Source: Balneolaceae bacterium
Lineage (GTDB): Bacteria; Bacteroidota; Rhodothermia; Balneolales; Balneolaceae
NCBI GenBank assembly: GCA_007131725.1
Contig: SLPZ01000073.1
Coordinates: forward strand, 1 to 64,000
Direction: 5' to 3'
DNA: 64,000 nt
Below, piece after piece: positions 1 through 8,483 of this stretch (its first letter is position 1; every line of letters starts with the position of its first letter). The notes under the pieces were generated by a model. It saw only the letters and a program-made list of their open reading frames with translations, had not been told where the DNA came from and made no database searches. Position numbers and translations under genes: made by a program.

Positions 1-955
1 CCCTTCTGCCTTTTACAATTTCTGATGCGATCCAAAAATCACGATATCCCGGATTTGCCGATGAACCGATATATGCCTGGTAGATATCATCCCCTTCAAC
101 TTCGCTCACAGGAACCACATTCCCGGGACTGCTGGGCAGTGCTATCAGCGGCTCTATCCGGCTAAGATCAATCTCGTGCATTTCATCATATTCTGCCCCT
201 TCATCAGGCAGCAATTCAACCCAGTCATCTTCGCGCTTGTTTTGAGCCATAAATCGTTTTACCTCACCATCCGAAGGGAAAACAGAGGTTGTCGCTCCCA
301 TCTCTGTTCCCATATTGGCAATTACGTGGCGATCCATCGTGCTTAAATGATCGAGGCCGGGGCCAAAATATTCAATCACAAAACCGCGTGCACCTTTCAC
401 GTCGTACTTTCGCAGCATTTCGAGAACTACATCTTTGGCACTGACCCATTCAGGCAATTTCCCCGTAAGCTTTACACCCAGCACTTTTGGCATCTTTATA
501 TAGAGCGGCTCCCCTGCTATTGCAAAGGCCACATCAAGGCCTCCGGCACCCAGTGCAAACATACCCATACAGCCTGATGCCGGTGTGTGGCTGTCTGAAC
601 CGGCCAGTGTTTTTCCGGGTATTGCAAAATGTTCGGTATGTACAGGATGACTCACACCATTTCCCGGGCGGCTGTACCAAATTCCAAACCTGTCAGCCGC
701 AGATTTTAAGAAAAGGTGATCATCCGGATTTTTATTGTCGGTTTGAAGCAGATTATGATCAACATATTGACAGGAAACTTCAGTTTTGGCTCTGTCCAGA
801 TTCATCGCTTCAAGCTCAAGCATCACCAGAGTTCCGGTGGCATCTTGTGTAAGTGTCTGATCGATTTTAATTCCGATTTCAGTTCCGGGCCTGATCTCAC
901 CCTCAACAAGGTGAGATTGAATCAGTTTTTGAGTTACATTCAGTGGTTTTTTCAT
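1..955 (-). CDS. acn: Aconitate hydratase, N-terminal 318 residues (gene runs off the left edge)
   Basis: Aconitase interconverts citrate and isocitrate in the TCA cycle using a [4Fe-4S] cluster in the cytoplasm. Reading the minus strand from the ATG at 955 gives an unbroken frame to the window edge. It starts MKKPLNVTQKLIQSHL and contains the aconitase substrate motif GSDSHTP (about residue 130) followed by a Gly-rich GALGAGGLDVAFAIAG-like stretch. The sequence style (QDATGTLVMLELEAM, then QYVDHN) resembles the compact bacterial/mitochondrial-like aconitases. The Cys ligands of the cluster lie mostly in the missing part. No Shine-Dalgarno sequence is seen before the ATG. It is divergent from the HU genes, across a 263-bp AT-rich gap. 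The family is near certain; the exact subtype is inferred. Confidence 0.9.
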   Translation of the reverse strand, partial: MKKPLNVTQKLIQSHLVEGEIRPGTEIGIKIDQTLTQDATGTLVMLELEAMNLDRAKTEVSCQYVDHNLLQTDNKNPDDHLFLKSAADRFGIWYSRPGNGVSHPVHTEHFAIPGKTLAGSDSHTPASGCMGMFALGAGGLDVAFAIAGEPLYIKMPKVLGVKLTGKLPEWVSAKDVVLEMLRKYDVKGARGFVIEYFGPGLDHLSTMDRHVIANMGTEMGATTSVFPSDGEVKRFMAQNKREDDWVELLPDEGAEYDEMHEIDLSRIEPLIALPSSPGNVVPVSEVEGDDIYQAYIGSSANPGYRDFWIASEIVKGRR

Positions 956-1218
956 AACAAAAGTTTTTTTTGATTTACTAAAGAAAAAAAAATCAGAAAT
1001 AGATCGTTCATTATGTTTTCTGCAATCTATTTAACAGGATTCAGTATTAACGGAAAACTGAATAATTTTTTTAACCGGCTCCAAAATCTCCATTTATTAT
1101 TATATTTATATAAGCATACTTTATTAAATTATTTATTCTTAAATAAACCACAGCTAAAGCTCTCCAAATTAGGTTTTTTCAGCAAATTTTTCGTTTATTA
1201 ATAGAAACAGACTTTTAT
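956..1218. other. AT-rich divergent intergenic region
   Basis: A 263-bp gap between the aconitase and HU genes, rich in A/T runs. It should hold both promoters, but no convincing TTG/TAnnTTTG pair was found. A 62-codon frame inside it is Leu/Phe/Asn-rich and has no ribosome binding site, so it is not called a gene. Confidence 0.5.
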
Positions 1219-1512
1219 ATGAAATACAAAGAGCTAATAGATCGTCTCTCAGAAAAGACAGGGGATTCAAAGATAAAAACCAGGGAAATACTGCAGGATG
1301 CCGTTGATGTTTTATCGGAACAGCTTTCTCAGGGTAAAGGTGTGTCTGTACCTGATCTTGGCACCTTTAGCACGAAAGTAAATCCTGAAAAAAAAGTATA
1401 TAATCCCCATTACGAGGCCTATCTTATGGTGCCTCCCAAACGAACAGTTGAGTTTAACCCATCAACGAACCTGAAAGAAGAAGTAAAGTATCTGAAAATA
1501 AACGATGAGTGA
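1219..1512 (+). CDS. HU/IHF-family DNA-binding protein with a divergent arm
   Basis: A 97-residue protein of HU length. The N-terminal helices (MKYKELIDRLSEKTG, then REILQDAVDVLSEQL) and the turn GVSVPDLGTFS match the HU fold. HU proteins are dimeric nucleoid proteins that bend DNA with two beta arms tipped by a proline. Here the arm reads KVYNPHYEAYLMVPP instead of the usual RxGxNPxTG pattern, so DNA contact may be altered. The last 8 nt overlap the next gene, which also begins with an HU domain, so the two are probably co-translated and may form heterodimers (inference). No database match can be claimed beyond the family. Confidence 0.8.
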   Translation: MKYKELIDRLSEKTGDSKIKTREILQDAVDVLSEQLSQGKGVSVPDLGTFSTKVNPEKKVYNPHYEAYLMVPPKRTVEFNPSTNLKEEVKYLKINDE

Positions 1513-2602
1513 AAAAATCACCTTTAAAGAGCTGGTAGAACTCATCGCAAAGCAGTCTCAGCAGAGTCAGAGTTCTGCAAACAGTTTTATCACCGAGCTT
1601 GTGCAAATCATTGAAAGCGGGCTTAAATCCAGCGGTTCGGTGAGTATTTCCGGGTTTGGAAAGTTTGAGCTTCGGTGGATGAATGAACGTAAAGGAACCA
1701 ATCCTCAAACAGGTCAGGAAATTACTATTCCGGGGCAAAACAAAGTAGTTTTCAAACCTTACAAAGCACTTCGTGAGGATATTAATGCACCTTATGCAGG
1801 ACTTAAACCTCGAATAATCAGAGATCAGGTTGAAGAATCAGAGGCTGTTGCCCCGAACCCCGCAGCCAAATCAGAAAAAAAAGAATCGATCGATGACCTG
1901 CTAATTGAACGGGAGAATCCGCATTTTGTCAAACCTTTTACCAAAGAAACTAAATCAACAAAAAAGCCCGAACAAACTAAAGAGAAAAGACCTGTTGCAG
2001 CTAAAATTCCCGGCGAATCCAGGATGGCAGAAGAAGTGCAGAAGTCTGGCAGTTTCAAGTGGTCGTATGCAGCAGCTTTAATGATTGTTCTAATCGCTTT
2101 CATACTTCTGTTTTTTATGTTGCAGCGAGACACAGAAACCCCTGAGGTTCCCGCAACTGTACATATGGAACAGGTTGAACCTCCGGTTGCAGATGAAACA
2201 GATGTTGTTGCTGAACCCCGCGAACAAACCGAATTTGAAACCGAAAGTTTTTCGGTTGAACCAGGCCAGTCTCTCTGGACCATTGCCGAAAACCAACTCG
2301 GAAATCCCTATCTTTGGCCTATACTTTATAATCTGAACAGAGACTTACTTATAAATCCAAATCAATTGCCGGCAGCCTCAGAGATTCAAATTCCTACAAT
2401 TTCCGATCCCGAAAACCTGAATGAGTTTGAAAGAGAGCAGACAGCACTGGGTTATTTTTCACTTTATGAGTGGAACCGGGAAAACAACCCGGAAGAAGCA
2501 CGTTATTTTCTTTGGGCGGTAGGAGTTTTTTCACCGGAATTGCTGGATGAACCCCCATCTGAAGTTGAACCGGATGATCTGGCTTTTGCTTTAAGCAGAT
2601 AA
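1505..2602 (+). CDS. Membrane-anchored HU-domain protein with C-terminal LysM domain
   Basis: A 365-residue protein with an unusual order of domains. Residues 1-95 form a complete HU domain, including the canonical arm (RKGTNPQTGQEI around 62-73). Residues 100-185 are a charged linker rich in Lys, Glu and Pro. Residues 187-207 are a single transmembrane helix, followed by an acidic Pro/Val/Glu-rich stretch. Residues 249-299 form a LysM domain (FSVEPGQSLWTIAENQLG), and a Glu-rich tail follows. LysM domains bind peptidoglycan, and the topology puts HU in the cytoplasm and LysM in the periplasm. This suggests a protein linking DNA to the cell wall, comparable in concept to the HU-SPOR proteins of Bacteroidota. 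The domains are seen directly; the tether role is inference. The ATG overlaps the upstream HU gene by 8 nt. Confidence 0.85.
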   Translation: MSEKITFKELVELIAKQSQQSQSSANSFITELVQIIESGLKSSGSVSISGFGKFELRWMNERKGTNPQTGQEITIPGQNKVVFKPYKALREDINAPYAGLKPRIIRDQVEESEAVAPNPAAKSEKKESIDDLLIERENPHFVKPFTKETKSTKKPEQTKEKRPVAAKIPGESRMAEEVQKSGSFKWSYAAALMIVLIAFILLFFMLQRDTETPEVPATVHMEQVEPPVADETDVVAEPREQTEFETESFSVEPGQSLWTIAENQLGNPYLWPILYNLNRDLLINPNQLPAASEIQIPTISDPENLNEFEREQTALGYFSLYEWNRENNPEEARYFLWAVGVFSPELLDEPPSEVEPDDLAFALSR

Positions 2603-2636
2603 TTCATCTTGAATTTTAAAATGAACAAGGAGTTTT

Positions 2637-2948
2637 ATGATACGGCATATAGTTATGTGGAAATTAAAAGAAGAGGCTGGCGGAGCCACAAAAAAGAAAA
2701 ATGCTGAAAAGCTGAAATTGATACTCGAAGGCCTCCGCATAAATATTGACGAAATTAAAGCCGTTGAAGTAGGCATCCAGATCAATTCCGATGATGATGA
2801 AGCCTATGATGTGGTATTGATTTGCGATTTCGAAACTGAACTCGATTTTCAAATGTACACACGAAATCCTCATCATAAAAAAGCCATAAATTTCATTGAA
2901 TCTGTCACCGAGAAAAGAAGATATGTGGATTATATGGTTGATCTTTAG
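2637..2948 (+). CDS. Dabb-family (stress-responsive A/B barrel) protein
   Basis: A 103-residue protein starting MIRHIVMWKLKEEAGG, the typical first strand of Dabb domains, which are dimeric ferredoxin-like alpha/beta barrels. The middle (DVVLICDFETELDFQMY) and the end (HHKKAINFIESVTEKR, VDY) also match the family pattern. Family members include stress-induced proteins and a few enzymes such as polyketide cyclases, so no reaction can be assigned. A strong AAGGAG lies just before the ATG. It lies 34 bp after the HU-LysM gene on the same strand and may share its transcript. Confidence 0.85.
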   Translation: MIRHIVMWKLKEEAGGATKKKNAEKLKLILEGLRINIDEIKAVEVGIQINSDDDEAYDVVLICDFETELDFQMYTRNPHHKKAINFIESVTEKRRYVDYMVDL

Positions 2949-3013
2949 TGATTAGCCCATGTTTTCTGAATTCCGTATTGTGTAATCTTTGATTCATAAT
3001 TACCATTTGAGAG

Positions 3014-3310
3014 ATGTCTGACCATAAACCACACAGGCTGGAAATCACAGGTGTTTTAGATCTTCATCATTTCAGGCCAAAAGACCTTTCTACATTGATT
3101 GATGAATACATTGATGCCTGCCTTGAAAAGGAGATCTACCAGGTGCGATTCATTCACGGAAAAGGTATAGGAAACATCAGGCGCAGCGTACACGCCCTGC
3201 TGGACCGAAATCCTCATGTAACAGGATACCAGCTTGCAGACGGCTCAGGAGGAAGCTGGGGAGCCACCATCGCCAATCTTTCACCTGAACCTGGAGAATC
3301 TGAGCCATAA
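3014..3310 (+). CDS. Smr-domain protein
   Basis: A 98-residue stand-alone Smr domain. It has the LDLHH motif near residue 16 (GVLDLHHFRPKD) and the loop HGKGIGNIRRSVHALL near residue 49, the two hallmarks of the Smr fold at the C-terminus of MutS2. Smr domains bind or nick branched DNA or act on RNA. The small single-domain form has no MutS part, so its substrate is unknown. The ATG follows a GAGAG purine run. The last 30 nt of the gene and its downstream A-run are duplicated 306 bp further on, which suggests an insertion immediately after the stop codon. Confidence 0.85.
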   Translation: MSDHKPHRLEITGVLDLHHFRPKDLSTLIDEYIDACLEKEIYQVRFIHGKGIGNIRRSVHALLDRNPHVTGYQLADGSGGSWGATIANLSPEPGESEP

Positions 3311-3314
3311 AAAA
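3285..3314 (+). repeat. 30-bp perfect direct repeat, copy A (3' end of the Smr gene)
   Basis: The 30 bases beginning ctgaacctggagaatctgag and ending in an A-run occur again without a mismatch at 3591-3620. Copy A contains the Smr stop codon. The bases on the outer sides differ. Confidence 0.95.
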
Positions 3315-3357
3315 AGGTATCTGTTTAGCTTTTTAAAAAAATGAACTTGAAGCGTTC

Positions 3358-3515
3358 GAGGCTGTCCAAAAATATCGCGAAATTGCAATAACATAATCAA
3401 TTTCGTCATGCCGGACCCCCGATCTCCCGAAAGGGACAGGCTGGCATCTCCTGCCTATATCAAAGGCTGGAGATCCCGCATCAAGTGCGGGATGACGCCC
3501 TTTTTGGACAGCATC
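3358..3515. repeat. MITE-like palindromic repeat, family 1 copy 1
   Basis: This copy is bounded by 12-bp perfect inverted ends, gctgtccaaaaa at 3361-3372 and tttttggacagc at 3501-3512. The core at 3405-3496 is closed by gtcat/atgac and holds nested hairpins. One of these is atctcc...ggagat, and another is cccgcatcaagtgcggg. Two more copies lie at 8293-8433 and 13009-13225. There is no coding capacity, so if mobile it would need a transposase elsewhere. Confidence 0.8.
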
Positions 3516-3545
3516 ATTCTTCAAGCGTCAATTCTTCGTATCAAA

Positions 3546-3588
3546 AGAACGCTTCAAGGAGCTTACGCACGCTTGAAGGTTCTTTTTT
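3546..3588 (+). terminator. Intrinsic terminator within the post-Smr insert
   Basis: The inverted repeat agaacgcttcaag/cttgaaggttct spans 3546-3582 and is followed by a six-T run. On the plus strand it would end transcription from the Smr gene. Confidence 0.75.
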
Positions 3589-3590
3589 CG

Positions 3591-3620
3591 CTGAACCTGG
3601 AGAATCTGAGCCATAAAAAA
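3591..3620 (+). repeat. 30-bp perfect direct repeat, copy B
   Basis: The second copy of the Smr 3' end, 306 bp from copy A. It abuts the minus-strand terminator of the TonB receptor gene. Confidence 0.95.
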
Positions 3621-3646
3621 GCCTCCGAAAAAGATTCTTCGGAGGC
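3621..3646 (-). terminator. Intrinsic terminator of the TonB-receptor gene
   Basis: The stem gcctccgaa/ttcggaggc is followed by six T on the minus strand. It lies 31 bp after the stop codon of the receptor gene. Confidence 0.85.
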
Positions 3647-3676
3647 TGGAAATATTTCTGATAATAGAATCGAATT

Positions 3677-6646
3677 TTAATTCAGAAACTGATCGAATGT
3701 AAGAGAGACATAATATATGGCTCCAAGATTCGGTCCGCCAAAGTTCATAAAATGACGGTTATTGGTGATATTGGAACCGCCAAATTTAACAACTGACTTC
3801 AAACTCGGCACCGTGTAGGTGATTTGAGCATCCAGCGTTGAAATTGATGGTACCATACCATTGGCAAATGTTGATGTCCATTCGAATTCATCCTGCCAGC
3901 GAAAAGTCAGATTGAATCCGAGCCTGTCAGTCAGTCTTCTGTTGCCAAATGAGACATTAAACTTGTGCTCGGGTGTATTGAAGTCAAAGATGAATTCATC
4001 GGTTTCGTCTGTGATGAGCTTATTCCAGTTATAATTGGCTGATAACAGAAAATTTCTGGGAAGGCTGTAATCAAAACCCATAGCAAGACCCTGAGATCTT
4101 ACGGTTTCATCCATGTTTGTATAAAGCTGGAAAGTGTTGGATGCATCACCACTTAAAAGTGTTGGCAATGTCTCGGGAGATACAGGTAAAATGTTGCCTT
4201 GTCCATCCTGCAACTGTCGGACTCTGAATTGTGCAATGAAGTCATCATAAATATTATAGTAATAAGCAGCATCAACCAGTAACCGGCTGCCTAATAATCC
4301 TTTATAACCAACTTCGAACGACTGAATCTGCTCAGGTTTCACAGCGTTAAATTGAGTGAAAGGCACCAATTCAGCAGAAGCTGCCATTCCATCACCGGTT
4401 TGCAGAAGAACATCAGTAAAGCGTTCTACCGATTCCAGTGTAAATGCACTTTCCGTTACATTATACTTTTCTGCCAGATAGGGCAAACCACCAAGCAGGC
4501 GTGCTGTCAGGACGTTCAGGTCGATATACTGTCCCTGTGTGGTTGGGTTTCTGAAACCGGTTTGATAAGATGCCCGGATATTCTGATTCTCTGTTACACG
4601 AAATACGGAAGAAATGCGCGGGTTGAACTGGCCGTCAAAGTTTTCATTTTTATCATACCGAAGGGAACCGGTGAGTCGCAGCCTGTCTTCAAAAAGTGAT
4701 CTTGAGGCTTGCAGAAAACCGCCATATTCGTTGATATTCACACCGCCGTCGCCATCATCAAAAATGGTTCCGTTAGAACGAAGCTGATACTGCCTGAAAC
4801 TCAAGCCCAATTGAAGATCTACGAAGGTAATTTCATTTTTGAAATTGTAGATACCTTCAGTGTGCAAAAAACGGGAGTTATCATTAAACATTGCACCTCC
4901 TGGAATTACATCAGACAATGCATTTGCTTTTGCGTCATCAAAAGCCTGTGTACCCGGTTCAAACCGGTTAGCATCGGCTCCTGTAATTCCCAACTGTGGA
5001 TTTCCATCTCTCGACCAGTTATGAAGATTCGACAGTACCTGTGGATTGCTCAACAATGCCTGTACATTGTCAGGGTTGTAACTTGGAGAACCGAAATTTG
5101 CCACATAAGCACCAACCAATCCCTGAACAAAATTTGCTCCATAAGTTGCAAACCAATCCTGAGTAGGCATGTATTGATCGTTAATAGAGAAGCCTACAAA
5201 ATCAGCAATATAAGAATCTCCTGAATCCTCAAAGGTTCCGTAAGCACGCACCATAAAGTTATCCCCTTCAAGTTCTAATTTGTGCTGATGTATGCTAAAA
5301 TTGTTAAGGCTGTAGCGTTGTGCACCCGTATAAACTGATGTGCCGTAACCATAATTAAAGGTATAGCTCGCTTCAAGGTTATCGGTCATCCTGTAATGAA
5401 GGGATGTGCCCAGTTTCAGGTTTTCGGCATCATTATCCACTAAATACCTTTCCCGGTACCCGGTTCTTGCTACCGGCTGTGCGGGCAGGCTTTGTGCAAA
5501 CATCATTGCATCCTGCATCGGCACACCTGCCTGGTTTAATCCCTGAGATACACCTTGAATAAAATCAGGGTTAAGACTCAAGAGGCCGATATTGAAGGTA
5601 CCATCGTCTCCGTAAAGATGTACACCGTCGTATGCCGGATTTACATCCACACCGGCTGGAGCAAGTGAAGCATTTTTATCGGAATAATCGATTCCCCGCC
5701 AATCGTTTGCAGCTGAATAACTAAAATTAACTTTGAACGCAAAATTATCGCCAATTCTGTCGGCATATCGCAGTGATGTTTCAAACATCGGGCTGGGATT
5801 TCCCGGTTCACCGAGTGCTTCGTTACCATCAATATGGTTTACCCCGCTTTGAACAAAAACACTTAATCCCGGATACCGGAACGGATTTTTACTGTTCACC
5901 AATAAAATACCGTTGAATGCATTCGGGCCGTATAAAGCTGAAGAGGCACCCGGAATAAATTCAAGGCTTTCCACATCGAGAACCGAGGGGCCGTTCAGAT
6001 TTCCGACCGGGAAATTCAGGGCTGGTGCCTGTGTATCCATTCCGTCAGTAAGCTGTACCATCCGGGTATTACCGGTAGAATTAAAACCTCTGGCATTGAC
6101 AATCTGAAAGTTGATGCTGCTTGTTGTCATATCTACACCTTTCAGATTGGCAAGAGCGTGGTAGTAGCTTGGTGCAGGTGTTTGATTAATGGTGATGATG
6201 TCCATCTTCTCGATGGATACCGGCGCTTCCATTATGCTTTGCTCCACCCGGGAGGCTGAAACAACAACATCGGTACCAAGAATCATTTCTTCACGGAGTT
6301 CTATCCGCAAATCCGATACATTTTGTTCGGTAATCTCGACATTCTCTGAACTGTACCCGATAATTGAAGCAACAAGAGTAATGGGTGGGGTATCATTCAC
6401 ACTGAGGCTGAATTCTCCTTGTGCATTGGTTGCAACGCCAACCATTGTGCCTCTTACCACTACATTTACTCCGGCAAGACGCTGGCCGGTTAGTGCATCG
6501 ACTACTACACCCGAAACCGTGATTCTTTCTTCGGAATCATCACTGTAAGATGAAGAAGCTGCAAAAACATGATTATTCAACGAAAAAAGCAATACTACAA
6601 AAAAATAGAGCATTGTTTTTTTCGCACATGGTAGCTTGTTTTTCAT
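3677..6646 (-). CDS. TonB-dependent outer-membrane receptor with carboxypeptidase-like N-terminal domain
   Basis: A 989-residue receptor of full family length. Residues 1-30 are a signal peptide (MLYFFVVLLFSLN...FAAS). Residues about 43-125 are a CarboxypepD_reg-like domain (ITVSGVVVDALTGQRLAGVNV). Residues about 130-255 are the plug, ending near GASSALYGPNAFNGIL. The rest is a 22-strand beta-barrel with an aromatic C-terminal region (YYVSLTFDQFLN). Such receptors import large ligands across the outer membrane using TonB-ExbB-ExbD energy. There is no SusD gene next to it, so it is probably not a glycan utilisation locus, and the ligand is unknown. An ExbB/ExbD operon lies 29 kb away. The gene is monocistronic, with its own terminator. 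Confidence 0.92.
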   Translation of the reverse strand: MKNKLPCAKKTMLYFFVVLLFSLNNHVFAASSSYSDDSEERITVSGVVVDALTGQRLAGVNVVVRGTMVGVATNAQGEFSLSVNDTPPITLVASIIGYSSENVEITEQNVSDLRIELREEMILGTDVVVSASRVEQSIMEAPVSIEKMDIITINQTPAPSYYHALANLKGVDMTTSSINFQIVNARGFNSTGNTRMVQLTDGMDTQAPALNFPVGNLNGPSVLDVESLEFIPGASSALYGPNAFNGILLVNSKNPFRYPGLSVFVQSGVNHIDGNEALGEPGNPSPMFETSLRYADRIGDNFAFKVNFSYSAANDWRGIDYSDKNASLAPAGVDVNPAYDGVHLYGDDGTFNIGLLSLNPDFIQGVSQGLNQAGVPMQDAMMFAQSLPAQPVARTGYRERYLVDNDAENLKLGTSLHYRMTDNLEASYTFNYGYGTSVYTGAQRYSLNNFSIHQHKLELEGDNFMVRAYGTFEDSGDSYIADFVGFSINDQYMPTQDWFATYGANFVQGLVGAYVANFGSPSYNPDNVQALLSNPQVLSNLHNWSRDGNPQLGITGADANRFEPGTQAFDDAKANALSDVIPGGAMFNDNSRFLHTEGIYNFKNEITFVDLQLGLSFRQYQLRSNGTIFDDGDGGVNINEYGGFLQASRSLFEDRLRLTGSLRYDKNENFDGQFNPRISSVFRVTENQNIRASYQTGFRNPTTQGQYIDLNVLTARLLGGLPYLAEKYNVTESAFTLESVERFTDVLLQTGDGMAASAELVPFTQFNAVKPEQIQSFEVGYKGLLGSRLLVDAAYYYNIYDDFIAQFRVRQLQDGQGNILPVSPETLPTLLSGDASNTFQLYTNMDETVRSQGLAMGFDYSLPRNFLLSANYNWNKLITDETDEFIFDFNTPEHKFNVSFGNRRLTDRLGFNLTFRWQDEFEWTSTFANGMVPSISTLDAQITYTVPSLKSVVKFGGSNITNNRHFMNFGGPNLGAIYYVSLTFDQFLN

Positions 6647-6849
6647 GATATGGCAGTTAAGTTAATATTTAATGGGAACATAACAGCAGTAAAAGCAGGT
6701 GCCTGCTTTGTGCCCTAAAATAATGTCCATTTTTTGCTATATGCAAGCGCTTTCAACACATTTTTTTAATATTTTCGTTATATAAAAGTAATACAAGTAC
6801 TTGTCTGTCAGGTATCTTGTAAAATTTATGAATCTTAGAATCTATTTTG

Positions 6850-7542
6850 ATGAGAAAATTGTCCATTTTTAATCTGCTGCTTGCTTTTCTGATTATATTC
6901 GTAATGGTTTCAACCGGTATTGCCAGGCAATCAGGCAAAGCCACTATTTCTGTGCAGGCAACCGGTGAAGTAGAAATACCGGCCAACCTCATTCAGTTTC
7001 ATGTAAACATTACCCAGTTTCATGCCGACCCAAAAGAGGCTTTTGCACGGCACAAGGAACTCGAGAGTTTTTTAACCGATCTTATTTTAGAAGAAGATAT
7101 TTCTGAGCGTCATATTACAGCAAATCCTATCAGTATATCACAAACAAGGCGGCAACAGGAAGGGACCGGATTTGAAACCCGGCAGCAGGTCACCATCCGG
7201 ATTGATGATGTAACACAGTTCGAAAATATGCAGCTTACTCTCATCGAAAACGGGTTTACCAGTTTTTCCGGAAATTTCAGCTCTACAGACATCGCTGAAG
7301 CACAAGATAAAGCACTCGATAAAGCCGTGCGCGAAGCTTACCGAAAAGCCGAAATTCTTGCCAATGCAGCAGGCAATACAATTGATCGTGTAATCTCTAT
7401 TGAATATGGTGCGTCAGATGTAACCCCCAGAGCCCGCGGGCTCCAGGTTGCGTTTGAGTCCGCAGACAGAACATTACTGCAGTTTGAACGGATGCTTCCC
7501 ATCAGGGAAAAGGTCTTTGTCGTTTTTCAGGTCAAGGAATAA
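6850..7542 (+). CDS. SIMPL-domain (DUF541) periplasmic protein
   Basis: A 230-residue secreted protein. The start chosen is the ATG at 6850 rather than the TTG just before it. Residues 1-26 look like a signal peptide (LLLAFLIIFVMVSTGIAR). The mature part begins ISVQATGEVEIPANLIQFHV, the typical opening of SIMPL proteins, and contains the AQDKALDKAVREAYRKAEILANAAG helix pattern seen near the end of the domain. SIMPL proteins such as E. coli YggE form oligomers and are linked to oxidative stress, but no reaction is established. The gene is divergent from the TonB receptor and convergent with tesA. Confidence 0.88.
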   Translation: MRKLSIFNLLLAFLIIFVMVSTGIARQSGKATISVQATGEVEIPANLIQFHVNITQFHADPKEAFARHKELESFLTDLILEEDISERHITANPISISQTRRQQEGTGFETRQQVTIRIDDVTQFENMQLTLIENGFTSFSGNFSSTDIAEAQDKALDKAVREAYRKAEILANAAGNTIDRVISIEYGASDVTPRARGLQVAFESADRTLLQFERMLPIREKVFVVFQVKE

Positions 7543-7548
7543 ACGAAC

Positions 7549-8166
7549 TTAAAGAATCGGTTTAAGCACACGCCATACATTTTCTGCCAAAATTTTATGG
7601 CCTTCTTCAGTCGGATGAATTCCATCGGGCAGATTCAGGTCGGGCTCTCCGGCAACTCCTTCAAGTATAAATGGCAGGAATACAACATCATTCGTCTCTG
7701 CCAAATCATGAAAAACCTGGTGGAATGCCTCAGTATAATCTTGACCCATGTTGGGCGGCGCCTGCATACCTGTTAATATAATGGTGGCTTCAGGAATGGT
7801 TTCCTCTACTTTGTTAATTATTGATTGCAAATTTTCTTTCGTGCTTTCGGGGTCTATTCCGCGAAGGCCGTCATTTCCTCCCAGTTCAAGGATAAATATG
7901 TCCACAGACTGCTGAAGAATCCAATCAACTCTCCGCAAACCGCCTGCCGATGTCTCTCCGCTCAATCCGGCATTTACCACCCTGTAATTGTACCCCAAAG
8001 AATCTATCTTTTGTTCAATCAGCGCAGGGAAAGCCTGTTCGGTTTCCAGGCCATATCCGGCAGTTATACTGTCTCCAAAAAACAGAATGGTTTTTTCGTC
8101 CTGTGCCTGAACATGAGCACCCAAAAACAGAATTGCAAAAAATACTCCAACCTTCATCATTTTCAT
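7549..8166 (-). CDS. tesA: SGNH-family arylesterase / lysophospholipase TesA
   Basis: A 205-residue GDSL/SGNH hydrolase exported by a signal peptide (MKVGVFFAILFLGAHVQAQ). Motifs present are ILFFGDSITAGYG (nucleophile Ser), the NAGLSGETSAGG block with the oxyanion Gly, the GGND block, and LPDGIHPTEEGH with the catalytic Asp and His. The family hydrolyses acyl-CoA thioesters, lysophospholipids and aryl esters in the periplasm. It is divergent from ybbA-ybbP, the same neighbourhood as tesA/ybbAP in E. coli, which supports the assignment. It is tail-to-tail with the SIMPL gene, only 6 bp apart. The first of three possible Met codons is used here; the exact start is uncertain by a few residues. 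Confidence 0.92.
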   Translation of the reverse strand: MKMMKVGVFFAILFLGAHVQAQDEKTILFFGDSITAGYGLETEQAFPALIEQKIDSLGYNYRVVNAGLSGETSAGGLRRVDWILQQSVDIFILELGGNDGLRGIDPESTKENLQSIINKVEETIPEATIILTGMQAPPNMGQDYTEAFHQVFHDLAETNDVVFLPFILEGVAGEPDLNLPDGIHPTEEGHKILAENVWRVLKPIL

Positions 8167-8292
8167 TTCGTCTAAATATTATGCTGTAAATTATCTCGTT
8201 TCAAAGGAATGGTTGATAATAACCAATTTGTTGCATCTATTGTTTCTTCACGTAAGTTTGAGACAAAATCGTTGAATTAAGAATATAAAAGT

Positions 8293-8433
8293 GATGCTGT
8301 TCAATAAGGGCGGTCAATTAGATATATTAACTACGAAACCGTCATGCCGGACACCGATCCGGCATCTCCTGCTTTTATCAAAGAGAGGAGATCCCGTATC
8401 GAGTACGGGATGACGCCTTTTTTGGACAGCCTC
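8293..8433. repeat. MITE-like palindromic repeat, family 1 copy 2
   Basis: This element fills the 317-bp gap between tesA and ybbA. The core at 8341-8414 starts gtcat and ends atgac. It folds as three hairpins (gccgg/ccggc, atctcct/aggagat, cccgta/tacggg), a cloverleaf-like layout. The right end tttttggacagcctc matches copy 1; the left end gctgttcaataa is degenerate. Confidence 0.8.
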
Positions 8434-8483
8434 ATTTTAAACTCTTATGTCAAACTGACGTTACATATCATAATTAATACAGA

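Noticed and set aside
347-973. Plus-strand frames over the first kilobase
   Set aside because: They lie opposite a clear aconitase reading frame on the minus strand.
1013-1201. 62-codon plus-strand frame upstream of the HU genes
   Set aside because: AT-rich Leu/Phe/Asn-rich translation, no ribosome binding site, lies in a divergent promoter region.
8341-8414. Possible tRNA gene, because of the cloverleaf-like fold
   Set aside because: No conserved D-loop, T-loop or acceptor features; other copies differ freely in the loops.
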